Source: Verrucomicrobiales bacterium (GTDB lineage: Bacteria > Verrucomicrobiota > Verrucomicrobiia > Limisphaerales > J093). From it: a stretch of DNA of 64,000 nt. Shown here piece after piece: positions 47,664-54,810 of this stretch (position 1 is the stretch's first letter; every line of letters starts with the position of its first letter). The notes below the pieces were generated by a model, which was not told where the DNA came from, made no database searches, and saw only the letters and a program-made list of their open reading frames with translations. Location of the stretch: assembly GCA_015075445.1 (NCBI GenBank), contig JABTUJ010000022.1, forward strand, positions 82,352 through 146,351. Reading direction: 5' to 3'. The position numbers were made by a program, and so were the translations under genes.

Positions 47664-48386
47664 ATGAAGCAGCAAGTCACCAACCGGCCCCCGTTCGGTA
47701 TCGAACTTCGGTTCGAGCGCACCGAAATCGACCTGATGTGTGTTGAGGAACTGGAGAAGGCGGAGGCGCTCCCTGCCACCCCCGGGCCAATCAACATTGA
47801 GTCCTTCATCGGCCAGCACTTGTGTAGGGACTACGGGTACGAGGATCTTCCTGACGGTGTTCTCGGCGTCACGGCGTTCGAACCTAACGGCGCCATCAAA
47901 TTCGTGGGAGTCTCGAGCAAACTTGACGACGATTCCCCCTCGGCTGAGCACCGGATCCGGTCCACTTGGGCGCACGAAGCCGGGCACTGCATCCTCCACC
48001 CCAGCCTCTTCATGAGGGAGCCGGCGAGTCGGGCGCAGCTGCTCTGGGAGCAAGCCTCCGACAACGTCACCTCCGACCGGCGCTTCCTTTGCCGTGAACA
48101 GGACTTCAAGGTTCAGGGTGCCAACTGCGGCTACGACGGCCGTTGGTGGGAATGGCAGGCCAACCGCTGCATCGGCGGTTTTCTTCTTCCTAAAATACTT
48201 GTCCTAAAGGCGTTAGAAACCATCCTTCGGCCGTCGCGTGTAACCCAGACCCCCGAACTTCAAGAGGAAAACCGTAGCCAGGCCGAATCGCTACTATCCC
48301 AAGTTTTCAACGTCAGTATGGCCGTTTCCAAGATCCGGTTGGCCGAATTCTTCCCCCAGAGGGCAGCCGCTCAACTGACCTTCTAA
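47664..48386 (+). CDS. capP: ImmA/IrrE-type metallopeptidase, CapP-like
   Basis: 240 residues from ATG 47664 (a TTG three codons upstream is possible). 'RSTWAHEAGHCILHPSLF' gives the zinc motif HEAGH at 104-108; 'WWEWQANRCIGGFLLPKILV' supplies the third ligand region (E in WEWQAN). This is the peptidase fold of ImmA, IrrE and CapP, which cleave a partner repressor. Partner is the XRE protein upstream. A stretch of 107 bp with an operator-like repeat separates it from the DUF2188 gene. Confidence 0.8.
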   Translation: MKQQVTNRPPFGIELRFERTEIDLMCVEELEKAEALPATPGPINIESFIGQHLCRDYGYEDLPDGVLGVTAFEPNGAIKFVGVSSKLDDDSPSAEHRIRSTWAHEAGHCILHPSLFMREPASRAQLLWEQASDNVTSDRRFLCREQDFKVQGANCGYDGRWWEWQANRCIGGFLLPKILVLKALETILRPSRVTQTPELQEENRSQAESLLSQVFNVSMAVSKIRLAEFFPQRAAAQLTF

Positions 48387-48426
48387 ACGCCGGGTCGATC
48401 AGTTGAGGGCAAAAAGTCCTTGCATT

Positions 48427-48445
48427 GTAAGCTGTCGCCGCTTAC
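48427..48445. promoter_or_regulatory. Operator-like inverted repeat before the CBASS genes
   Basis: GTAAGC-N7-GCTTAC, 49 bp before the DUF2188 start codon. Uses the same half-site as the palindrome at 47288-47299. It suggests the CapH-like repressor also controls the effector operon. Confidence 0.45.
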
Positions 48446-48493
48446 GCTGCAAACAGTCGGGCCACTGCCGGTCCGGCAGAACCAGGATTCTTC

Positions 48494-48712
48494 ATGGCGA
48501 ATCAACACATCGTACGGCGAGGTGCCCGGTGGGCGATCCGTGCCGAGAGTGCAGCGCGGGACACACGGGTCCTCGACAACCAGTCCGAGGCGATTGAAGG
48601 CGGACGCCAGATCGCCAAGAACCAGGGAAGTGAACTGATCATCCACGGGCGTGATGGCCGGATTCGAGCCCGGGACAGTTACGGAAACGACCCGTTCCCG
48701 CCCAAGAACTAA
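48494..48712 (+). CDS. DUF2188 protein, first gene of the CBASS operon
   Basis: 72 residues, 'ANQHIVRRGARWAIRAESAARDTRVLDNQSEAIEGGRQIAKNQGSELIIHGRDGRIRARDSYGNDPFPPKN', a clear DUF2188 protein (small beta-alpha-beta fold, function unknown). It is intact and 10 bp before the HNH-SAVED gene on the same strand, so it is most likely cotranscribed with it. It is not a standard CBASS gene. Confidence 0.8.
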   Translation: MANQHIVRRGARWAIRAESAARDTRVLDNQSEAIEGGRQIAKNQGSELIIHGRDGRIRARDSYGNDPFPPKN

Positions 48713-48722
48713 CCTCACCATC

Positions 48723-49892
48723 ATGCCTCGTCCCCCAAAGAAGCAACCGAAACGCAAGAATGCGAAGCCAAGTCGAGGAATCCCTCCCCAGACGCAGGCC
48801 GAACTGTGGGGCCGAGCAGCCGGTCGCTGTCAGTTTCCGACCTGCAACAAAATCGTTTATCTCTCAGAGTCGACCTCGGAAGCGGTCAACGTGGCCGACA
48901 AAGCGCACATCGAACCGTTCGCATCCAAGGGCCCAAGAGGGGACGGGCAGCCGAGATCCGCGAGCATCCATGAATGCGACAACCTCATGCTGCTCTGCAA
49001 AGGGTGCCACAAAACCATCGATGACCCAGGCACCGCTGGCAGGTATCCGGAAGACCTGCTTCGGAAGTGGAAGAAGGAACACGAAGACCGAGTTCGTCGA
49101 GTCACTGGAATCAAGTCGTCGAGGAAATCGAACGTCGTTCTCTACCGCGGCCGGATCGGAGCCATCACCTCGGAGCAACAGCATCTACTTGCGGTCGATG
49201 CCATGTTCCAAGAAGGCTGGTTCCCCCAAAGCGACCGCCCAATCGAATTGAAGATGGTGTCGGAACTCGAGGACAGCACCCCGGAGTTCTGGCGGACCGA
49301 AGCCGAGCACCTTCGCAGGCGGTTCAACCGCGAGATCAAACCCCTCATTGAACAAGATCGCCTCCTCCACTTCTCGGTCTTCGCCCTCGCAAACCAGCCT
49401 CTTCTTGTACTACTCGGTTCGCTCTTCACGGACCAAGTCCCGGCCGAGGTGTACCAACCACACCGTAACCCCCATCGATGGGCCTGGCCTGCCACCTCCG
49501 GCTCAATCGACTACCACATCCGCCGACCTGATAATTGCTTGGGTACGCCGGTGCTCTTGGTTTCGTTGAGCGCGACCATCGCGCGAAGCCGGATTGCCGA
49601 TGCCGTTCTAGCACCGCATTCGGTCTGGGAGATCACGATCCCCGCCCCAAGCCCCCACTTCCTGACGTCGAAGGAGCAACTCACCGAGTTCGGGAAGGTC
49701 ATCCGCAAAGTCGTTGATGACATCCGGGTTTCCTGTCCGGCGGCAGGACAAATTCTCGTTTTCCCGGCGATGCCTGCTGCATGCGCTGTGGAAATGGGGC
49801 GGGTACGGCTGCCGAAATCCGATCGCCCGTGGCGCTTCTTCGACCAAAACAACACCCACAATCGCTTCAGCGAGTCGCTCACGATCAGTTGA
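48723..49892 (+). CDS. cap5: CBASS effector Cap5 (HNH-SAVED)
   Basis: 389 residues. The N-terminal HNH nuclease has Cys36, Cys41, His62 ('DKAHIEPF'), and 'NLMLLCKGCHKTID' (Cys92, Cys95, His96). After a short linker the C-terminal ~230 residues fit the SAVED sensor domain, which binds cyclic oligonucleotides ('LLHFSVFALANQPLLVLLGSLFTDQVPAEVYQ', 'VLLVSLSATIARSRIADAV', 'AAGQILVFPAMPAACAVEMGRVRLP'). Cap5 proteins tetramerise on binding the second messenger and then degrade double-stranded DNA, killing the cell. Stop at 49890-49892; the CD-NTase starts 1 bp later. Confidence 0.9.
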   Translation: MPRPPKKQPKRKNAKPSRGIPPQTQAELWGRAAGRCQFPTCNKIVYLSESTSEAVNVADKAHIEPFASKGPRGDGQPRSASIHECDNLMLLCKGCHKTIDDPGTAGRYPEDLLRKWKKEHEDRVRRVTGIKSSRKSNVVLYRGRIGAITSEQQHLLAVDAMFQEGWFPQSDRPIELKMVSELEDSTPEFWRTEAEHLRRRFNREIKPLIEQDRLLHFSVFALANQPLLVLLGSLFTDQVPAEVYQPHRNPHRWAWPATSGSIDYHIRRPDNCLGTPVLLVSLSATIARSRIADAVLAPHSVWEITIPAPSPHFLTSKEQLTEFGKVIRKVVDDIRVSCPAAGQILVFPAMPAACAVEMGRVRLPKSDRPWRFFDQNNTHNRFSESLTIS

Positions 49893-49893
49893 T

Positions 49894-51099
49894 ATGACAC
49901 CCCAGATCGACAACACCGTTCTCACGGCAATCATCCGGGAAATCGACCTTCCCGACACGGCCCGACAAAAGGCTGAAGCCCGCTACAAGAGGCTCGGCGA
50001 ATGGTTCGGGGAGCCAGGGCAGAGGTGCAGCAGCTACAGCCCGCGAATCTACCCCCAAGGGTCCTTCCGCCTGGGCACCGTCGTTCGCCCGTTGGCTGAG
50101 GATGATGAGTACGATCTCGACATGGGGTGCCGCCTGGAACGTGGCATCGCCAAGACGACGCATACCCAGAAGGACCTGAAGCACATGGTGCGTCAGGACC
50201 TCGAAGCGTACCGGGTCGCCAACCAAATCCAGAAGCCTCTCGAGGAGAAGAACCGTTGTTGGCGCCTCAGCTACAAGGACGAGGTCGGCTTTCACCTGGA
50301 TGCCGTACCATCGATTCCCGAAGACGCCGGCGTCAGAGCGGCCATCGCCGACAGGATGGTCGCTAATGGGATCACCGCGGAACTCGCCGACGGGATCGCG
50401 CGTCATGCCGGAGCCATCACCGACAAGGCACACCCGGAATACCTCGTGATCACTCCGAACTGGAGGGTCAGCAATTCCGAGGGATATGCACGGTGGTTCG
50501 AGAGCCGCATCCGCCAGCGAGCCTTCCGGGTTCCCGCGCGGACACTCGTCATCGAAGGCAAGAGCAAGGTCGTAGAACTCCCGGCAAGCATCTGGAAATC
50601 CCCGCTCCAACAAGCCATCCAAGTCCTCAAGCGGCATCGGGACGTTGCCTTCAAGGAGGATCGGGATCGCCAACCCATCTCGATCATTATCACCACCCTG
50701 GCCGCACACGCCTACGCTGGCGCGAATGATGCGGTCGAGGCTTTGGGCCAAATCCTGCCCAGCATGGAAGCGGCCATTCGTCACTCTCGCCCCAAAGTCC
50801 CCAACCCAGTCCAACCGGATGAGGACTTCGCTGACAAGTGGTATGCCCCTGACAAAGTCCATCTCGACCTGGAGGGGACGTTCCGGCGTTGGATCAACAA
50901 AGCAATCCGGGATCTCAGTCGGATCGCAGCAGCACGTACCGCCGACGCGTTTCGTGATGCCGTCCGAGATGTGTTCCACGTTGACATTCCCGAAGAGTGG
51001 TTGAAGTGCCACTTCGGTCAGCAGCGGCCGGCGGTCTCTCCGAAACCGGCACGTCACACCATCATCACGGAGCCTCCGCCAAAACCATGGTGCGCCTGA
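49894..51099 (+). CDS. CBASS CD-NTase (cGAS/DncV-like nucleotidyltransferase)
   Basis: 401 residues. The catalytic signature is 'QGSFRLGT' (GS at 56-57) with 'DEYDLDMGC' (Asp74, Asp76) and a third Asp in 'VGFHLDAVPS' (Asp136). This nucleotidyltransferase fold makes cyclic di- or trinucleotides when phage infection is sensed. The pairing with Cap5 and the GSFRLGT/DLDMG pattern suggests a clade C or D enzyme, but the clade needs a tree. The C-terminal residues ('RHTIITEPPPKPWCA') should be the site for E2-mediated ligation; that is inference. Overlaps the E2-like gene by 13 bp. Confidence 0.9.
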   Translation: MTPQIDNTVLTAIIREIDLPDTARQKAEARYKRLGEWFGEPGQRCSSYSPRIYPQGSFRLGTVVRPLAEDDEYDLDMGCRLERGIAKTTHTQKDLKHMVRQDLEAYRVANQIQKPLEEKNRCWRLSYKDEVGFHLDAVPSIPEDAGVRAAIADRMVANGITAELADGIARHAGAITDKAHPEYLVITPNWRVSNSEGYARWFESRIRQRAFRVPARTLVIEGKSKVVELPASIWKSPLQQAIQVLKRHRDVAFKEDRDRQPISIIITTLAAHAYAGANDAVEALGQILPSMEAAIRHSRPKVPNPVQPDEDFADKWYAPDKVHLDLEGTFRRWINKAIRDLSRIAAARTADAFRDAVRDVFHVDIPEEWLKCHFGQQRPAVSPKPARHTIITEPPPKPWCA

Positions 51100-51788
51100 A
51101 TCGATTCTCGGCTCCCCAGCGCTGGGGCTGCACCGAGTTCTTGAATGGCTATCCCGAGATGGCTCTGGAGCAGATCGAGGACGGCGGAATTCGGTTGGTC
51201 GGGACGTTCCGATTCGCCGCAAGCCTTGCCGGCGACACTACGGCGATGGAAGACCAATTCCAGATCGCCATCGAAGTCCCCCGACCCTTCCCACGCGAGA
51301 TTCCAACCGTTTTCGAAACAGGAGAACGGATACCGAGATCGGCCGAATTCCACGTAAACTCAGACGCTTCGCTGTGCCTCGGATCACCAATTCGGTTGCT
51401 GAGCATCATTGCCACCTCCCCAACCATCCTCGGTTTCACTGACCGAATACTGGTGCCCTTTCTCTTCGCCGTCTCGGAATCAGTCAACGGCCGGCTCAGC
51501 TTCCCGTTCGGGGAACTCCCGCACGGAGCACCGGGCGCCTTGACCGATTACCAAGCCATGTTTGGCCTCAAGACTCGACGCGAGGCCAAACTCGCACTGC
51601 AGGCCTTGTCCACGCGGAAGCGCATCGCGAACAAGCGTCCTTGTCCCTGCGGATGTGGACTGCGGCTCGGCAAATGCCCCCTGCGGTTGAAGCTCAACCC
51701 TTTCCGGGAAGCAGCCTCTCGCGCTTGGTTTGCGAAGGAGGTGCGGCGTGTCGATGGGGTCTCTGAACAGGACCTCGGGACGGCCTGA
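51087..51788 (+). CDS. Stand-alone E2-like protein of short type II CBASS
   Basis: 233 residues. 'FQIAIEVPRPFPREIPTVFETGERIPRSAEFHVNSDASLCLGSP' is the E2/UBC-like core, with the catalytic Cys97 in 'SLCLGS'. A C-terminal cysteine cluster ('RPCPCGCGLRLGKCP': Cys186, 188, 190, 197) looks like a SEC-C/zinc-binding tail. Standard type II CBASS uses Cap2, an E1-E2 fusion, and Cap3, a JAB protease; neither is here, so this is the 'short' type II form with E2 only. It would act on the CD-NTase C-terminus. Last gene of the operon. Confidence 0.85.
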   Translation: MVRLNRFSAPQRWGCTEFLNGYPEMALEQIEDGGIRLVGTFRFAASLAGDTTAMEDQFQIAIEVPRPFPREIPTVFETGERIPRSAEFHVNSDASLCLGSPIRLLSIIATSPTILGFTDRILVPFLFAVSESVNGRLSFPFGELPHGAPGALTDYQAMFGLKTRREAKLALQALSTRKRIANKRPCPCGCGLRLGKCPLRLKLNPFREAASRAWFAKEVRRVDGVSEQDLGTA

Positions 51789-51883
51789 TCCTGTTCCCTA
51801 GCACTGGTAGGCGTGTGCGGCAGCCCCGACGCAGTCCGGGGGTTTGAAACGCGGTCTGAGGCCTTCACGTCTAAGGAAAAGCG

Positions 51884-51912
51884 AAAGGCCGGACAAGGAG
51901 ATCCGGCCCTTT
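51884..51912. terminator. Bidirectional terminator-like hairpin after the CBASS operon
   Basis: AAAGGCCGGA / TCCGGCCCTTT stem with an 8-base loop (one unpaired base). On the minus strand it is followed by CGCTTTTCC, so it could end the minus-strand gene at 52032 as well as the CBASS operon. The rest of 51789-52031 shows no gene. Confidence 0.6.
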
Positions 51913-52031
51913 CACGGACGCGACGCGCCTGAGAACTTCGCGCGGCAACCACGACGAGGTATTACGGTTCCCGCCCCGGCCCGATAGTCCCCAGTGCTGT
52001 TGACGTGCGACGCCGACGGGTCGGCGGCGGA

Positions 52032-52745
52032 TCAGGGTGCCGCCGAAGTGTCGTCGCCGGTCGCTTCGCGTGACCCCGTTCCTAGCTGTCGGAGATGGGT
52101 CTCGAGCTCGCCCACCTGGCGGTTGAAACTCATGAGCCTCTCGACGTATTCGCGGCGCTCCTCCGTGAAGTGTTCGCGTTCCTGCTTCAGTTGCTCGATG
52201 AACATGTCCTTCGCCCGGTTGGCGATCTTGAGATCGAGCACTTCGCGGCGGAGTTCGGCGTCGTCCTCGGTCGGGCCGGTGTCGTGCGCGGGGCGCGGCG
52301 GCGAGTCCGTCGATTCGTTCGGAACGGTGCCGAAGCCAGCGGCAGGTCCAGGCTGCGCCGCGTTCTTCGCAGCTTTGGCCAGTTCCTCGGCGATGGCGAG
52401 GTCGACGCTCTCGCGAGTCAGGTAGTACTTGCGCTCGTTCGGATCGAAGTAGGCGTCGAGCCGGGCCACGCCCGTCCGGTTCGGCTGGCACCAGTTCACG
52501 ATGCTGCGCTCGGTGCGCGCCACGCCCGACGCCTCGAACAACCGTGCCACTTCGCGTACAGTCAGGGTGTGGTTCTCGCCGCGTTCGGCATGGTGCCGCA
52601 GGGTGCGGAACGTTTCCGCAGGGTGCGGAACCGTGCGGACGGGTTCGGAAGAGTTCGAAACACTGCCGAAAGTTGCGGCAGGATTCGGAACCGTTCCGAG
52701 CGGTGCCGAAGGGTCGGGCGGGTTGTGGTTGGTTTCGTCGGGCAT
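52032..52745 (-). CDS. MerR-like/coiled-coil DNA-binding protein of a plasmid-like module
   Basis: 237 residues from ATG 52745. Residues ~12-50 are degenerate repeats of a 'TVPxPAxTF' pattern. Then 'LTVREVARLFEASGVARTERSIVNWCQPNRTGVARLDAYFDPNERKYYLTRESVDLAI' is a MerR-like winged helix, the kind found in plasmid and conjugative-element proteins. Residues ~160-230 form a coiled coil ('AELRREVLDLKIANRAKDMFIEQLKQEREHFTEERREYVERLM'). It is divergent from a Rep-like gene; a partition or replication helper role fits, but is inference. Confidence 0.6.
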   Translation of the reverse strand: MPDETNHNPPDPSAPLGTVPNPAATFGSVSNSSEPVRTVPHPAETFRTLRHHAERGENHTLTVREVARLFEASGVARTERSIVNWCQPNRTGVARLDAYFDPNERKYYLTRESVDLAIAEELAKAAKNAAQPGPAAGFGTVPNESTDSPPRPAHDTGPTEDDAELRREVLDLKIANRAKDMFIEQLKQEREHFTEERREYVERLMSFNRQVGELETHLRQLGTGSREATGDDTSAAP

Positions 52746-52786
52746 GGGGTGATGCTCCGATTGTACCACATCGCAAGCCGCTCCGG

Positions 52787-52839
52787 GTAACCTGGTTGTA
52801 CACAGGGGGCGTTTGTGTTCACACCTCCAACCGGGTTAC
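52787..52839. promoter_or_regulatory. Inverted repeat between the divergent plasmid-like genes
   Basis: GTAACCTGGTTG (52787-52798) and CAACCGGGTTAC (52828-52839) pair at 11 of 12 positions, 29 bp apart. The right arm overlaps the probable -10 (TACAAT, 52837-52842) of the Rep-like gene. Likely operator controlling both genes. Confidence 0.5.
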
Positions 52840-52851
52840 AATGGAGACGTC

Positions 52852-53219
52852 ATGGAACGCCACGAGCGGGATTTCAAAGGGGTATGGATAGAACGGGAAA
52901 TTTGGTTGTCCCCGCAGCTTTCGCTCGTCGAGAAAGTCCTCTTTACCGAGATCCGCAGCCTCGACAACGAACGCGGCTGCTACGCGTCCAACCGCTACTT
53001 CGCCGTGTTCTTCAGCGTGAGCCGAGCGGCAGATCCGGCACCTACATCGCGTCGCTCCAGGAGAAAGGGTTCATCACCGTCACCATCCGCAATCACAACG
53101 AGCGGACCATCCGCGTCACCGGCCGGTATGCCCGGGTGCCGGCACTGGAGGTGCGTCGCATCCGCGAAGCCAAGGCCGCCATGGTCCAACGCTTCAACCT
53201 GAATCGGGCGCGGGGGTAG
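52852..53219 (+). pseudogene. Rep-like helix-turn-helix protein, frameshifted near 53030
   Basis: Start ATG 52852: 'MERHERDFKGVWIEREIWLSPQLSLVEKVLFTEIRSLDNERGCYASNRYFAVFFSVSR' is the HTH start of plasmid/ICE replication-type proteins. At about 53030 the frame degrades, and another frame picks up with 'GRSGTYIASLQEKGFITVTIRNHNERTIRVTGRYARV', the second half of the same winged-helix domain. One missing base in AGCGGCAG explains it. The gene is short (about 122 codons) even when joined. It ends at the iteron-like repeats. Confidence 0.7.
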
Positions 53220-53331
53220 GAAGAGAACTTCCGGGGACCCCGGAAGAGAACCTCCTGGGAGCTCGGAAGAAACCTTCCACAGAATAATACAATGAGTAAC
53301 CTAATGAATATTGTCGGACCAGTTATCCACA
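53219..53331. other. Candidate replication origin: three palindromes at 23-bp spacing plus DnaA box
   Basis: GGAAGAGAACTTCC (53219), GGAAGAGAACCTCC (53242) and GGAAGAAACCTTCC (53265) are near-palindromes starting exactly 23 bp apart, about two helical turns. They are followed by an AT-rich patch (53279-53313) and a perfect DnaA box TTATCCACA at 53323-53331. The site lies straight after the Rep-like gene. This is the usual layout of an iteron-type plasmid origin; function is inference. Confidence 0.5.
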
Positions 53332-53442
53332 GGGAAGGAAAGGGCCCATCGCCCCGGGCGACGTGTGCTGGCGTAGTCGGGAAAACGTCGAGCCCGGGAC
53401 TGGCCAACGAAGGGAGCAATCGCGTCACGGTCGCGATCTACC

Positions 53443-53916
53443 ATGCTTGAGTTCACCGACGCGCGATTCGAGGACGTCCGACGCCGCGCTGAGGAGCATT
53501 ACCAGCGCGTCGGCAAGATTCGCTGCCCGTACTTTCAGGAGCCGGTGCACTTCAGCACTGACGGCCTCCGTCACCTGCTCTTTAAGACCTGGAATCGAGG
53601 CAGGCCGCGTCAGGACCAGTTCATGCGGCTCCGTTACCTCGCGGTGGCCCCTGAGGTCATCCGGCAGAGCCGTACGGTCCAGGGCATTCTCGAAACGCAG
53701 GAGTGGGAGCGCCGCAAACGGCACGGTCGGTGGGAACGACTCCTGCGGGCCGTGACGTACTACGAGTTCGTGGCGGTTCTCGACTCTCGGCGGTTCAAGG
53801 TGATCGTGAAGCAGGTGTTGGGCGGGGAACGGCAGTTCTGGAGTTTGATCCCGCACTGGCGACAGAACCCGTTCGGTCCTCGATTCCTACACGACGGCGA
53901 TCCCGCGCTGGATTGA
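53443..53916 (+). CDS. PBECR-like putative nuclease-fold protein of a mobile element
   Basis: 157 residues. 'MLEFTDARFEDVRRRAEEHYQRVGKIRCPYFQEPVHFSTDGLRHLLFKTWNRGR...RLRYLAVAPEVIRQSRTVQGILETQ' and 'YYEFVAVLDSRRFKVIVKQVLGGERQFWSLIPHWRQ' match the phage-Barnase-EndoU-ColicinE5/RelE-like (PBECR) style found alone on plasmids and ICEs. Such proteins may be toxins or RNases; there is no partner antitoxin next to it. A strong terminator follows. Confidence 0.6.
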   Translation: MLEFTDARFEDVRRRAEEHYQRVGKIRCPYFQEPVHFSTDGLRHLLFKTWNRGRPRQDQFMRLRYLAVAPEVIRQSRTVQGILETQEWERRKRHGRWERLLRAVTYYEFVAVLDSRRFKVIVKQVLGGERQFWSLIPHWRQNPFGPRFLHDGDPALD

Positions 53917-53923
53917 AGACGAC

Positions 53924-53952
53924 AAAAGCCACCGGAGTGTCCGGTGGTTTTT
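53924..53952 (+). terminator. Rho-independent terminator after the PBECR-like gene
   Basis: AAAA-G-CCACCGGA-gtg-TCCGGTGG-TTTTT: 8-bp perfect stem, 3-base loop, five T. It is 7 bp after the stop codon. Confidence 0.85.
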
Positions 53953-54291
53953 GATTGCACCCGTCTGCGGTTTACGGGAACCGCGAGAGAGCCGAAGCCC
54001 TCACAAGTGCGTCCCCATCATACCACACGGAAAAGGTGGTTTGGCACCAGCCCACAACTTGCCTGAAGTGTCAAGGTGGTGACCATTTTCGGAGGGGGAC
54101 GGCAAGTCAGGAGGGCAGGAACAAACCACGGCACGCAACTGTCGCCGACATGCGCCTTCGACCACTCCCCCGCCGGTCTTGTCGGAAAAGAAGAGTTGTC
54201 CGACATGCAAAATCTGGCTCAACCCGGCCCTCTTGCAGCGGTTGGCAATGAACGACGATTCCCGACACGGCGGTCGGCAGCGATGGCGAGA
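53953..54291. other. Gene-free gap
   Basis: About 340 bp without a supported gene on either strand. No clear repeat or regulatory site seen. Confidence 0.5.
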
Positions 54292-54537
54292 TCACCGCAG
54301 TTTCGGCCGGACAATCAACGGGAACGAATACGTCCGCCGCGTCCGTTTCTCGACCGGCAGCGTCTCGCCCCGGCGCATCAGATCGGCCAGGCGGCCTTCC
54401 ACCAACTGCCGTAAGGTCGCCGTGACTTCTTCCAGAGTTTGGGCTTGCGCAAAGCAGCCCGGCAGCGCCGGGACTTCCGCCCAATAGCCCCCCTCCGCGG
54501 CGGGCTGGATCTTTACGGTGTATTGCCTGACCTCCAT
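54292..54537 (-). CDS. hicB: HicB-like antitoxin, orphan
   Basis: 81 residues from ATG 54537. 'YTVKIQPAAEGGYWAEVPALPGCFAQAQTLEEVTATLRQLVEGRLADLMRRGETLP' is a HicB partial RNase H-like domain, normally paired with a HicA toxin. No hicA is visible on either side, so it is an orphan. A TGGTACAAT element (minus strand) ends 7 bp before the start codon, consistent with a leaderless transcript. Confidence 0.8.
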   Translation of the reverse strand: MEVRQYTVKIQPAAEGGYWAEVPALPGCFAQAQTLEEVTATLRQLVEGRLADLMRRGETLPVEKRTRRTYSFPLIVRPKLR

Positions 54538-54810
54538 TGGCGGCATTGTACCATGGCGACTCCAGTTCGTTAAGCCCGCCCCCCTGCGCTTCCGCAGCCC
54601 GCCGTGGTACAATCGGTGACAGATCCGGTTCCTTCCAAACGACCCACGCACGGGCCGACCGGTCGCTCGATTCCCTCCGCCGACTTCCGCACGGAAGCCG
54701 GCCGAGGCGGTTTGGAGCCGGGGCACCCGCCGCCCCGCGCCCGGCTCCAGGCATCCCTCAACCTGCGGAACCGGCTTCCCCGCCGGCAAGCGGCCAGGAA
54801 TGGAGTCCCC

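Noticed and set aside
53291..53449. Small frame starting MSNLMNIV at 53291 after TACA-ATG
   Set aside because: Composition is poor, no homology pattern is recognised, and it lies over the AT-rich part and DnaA box of the candidate origin.
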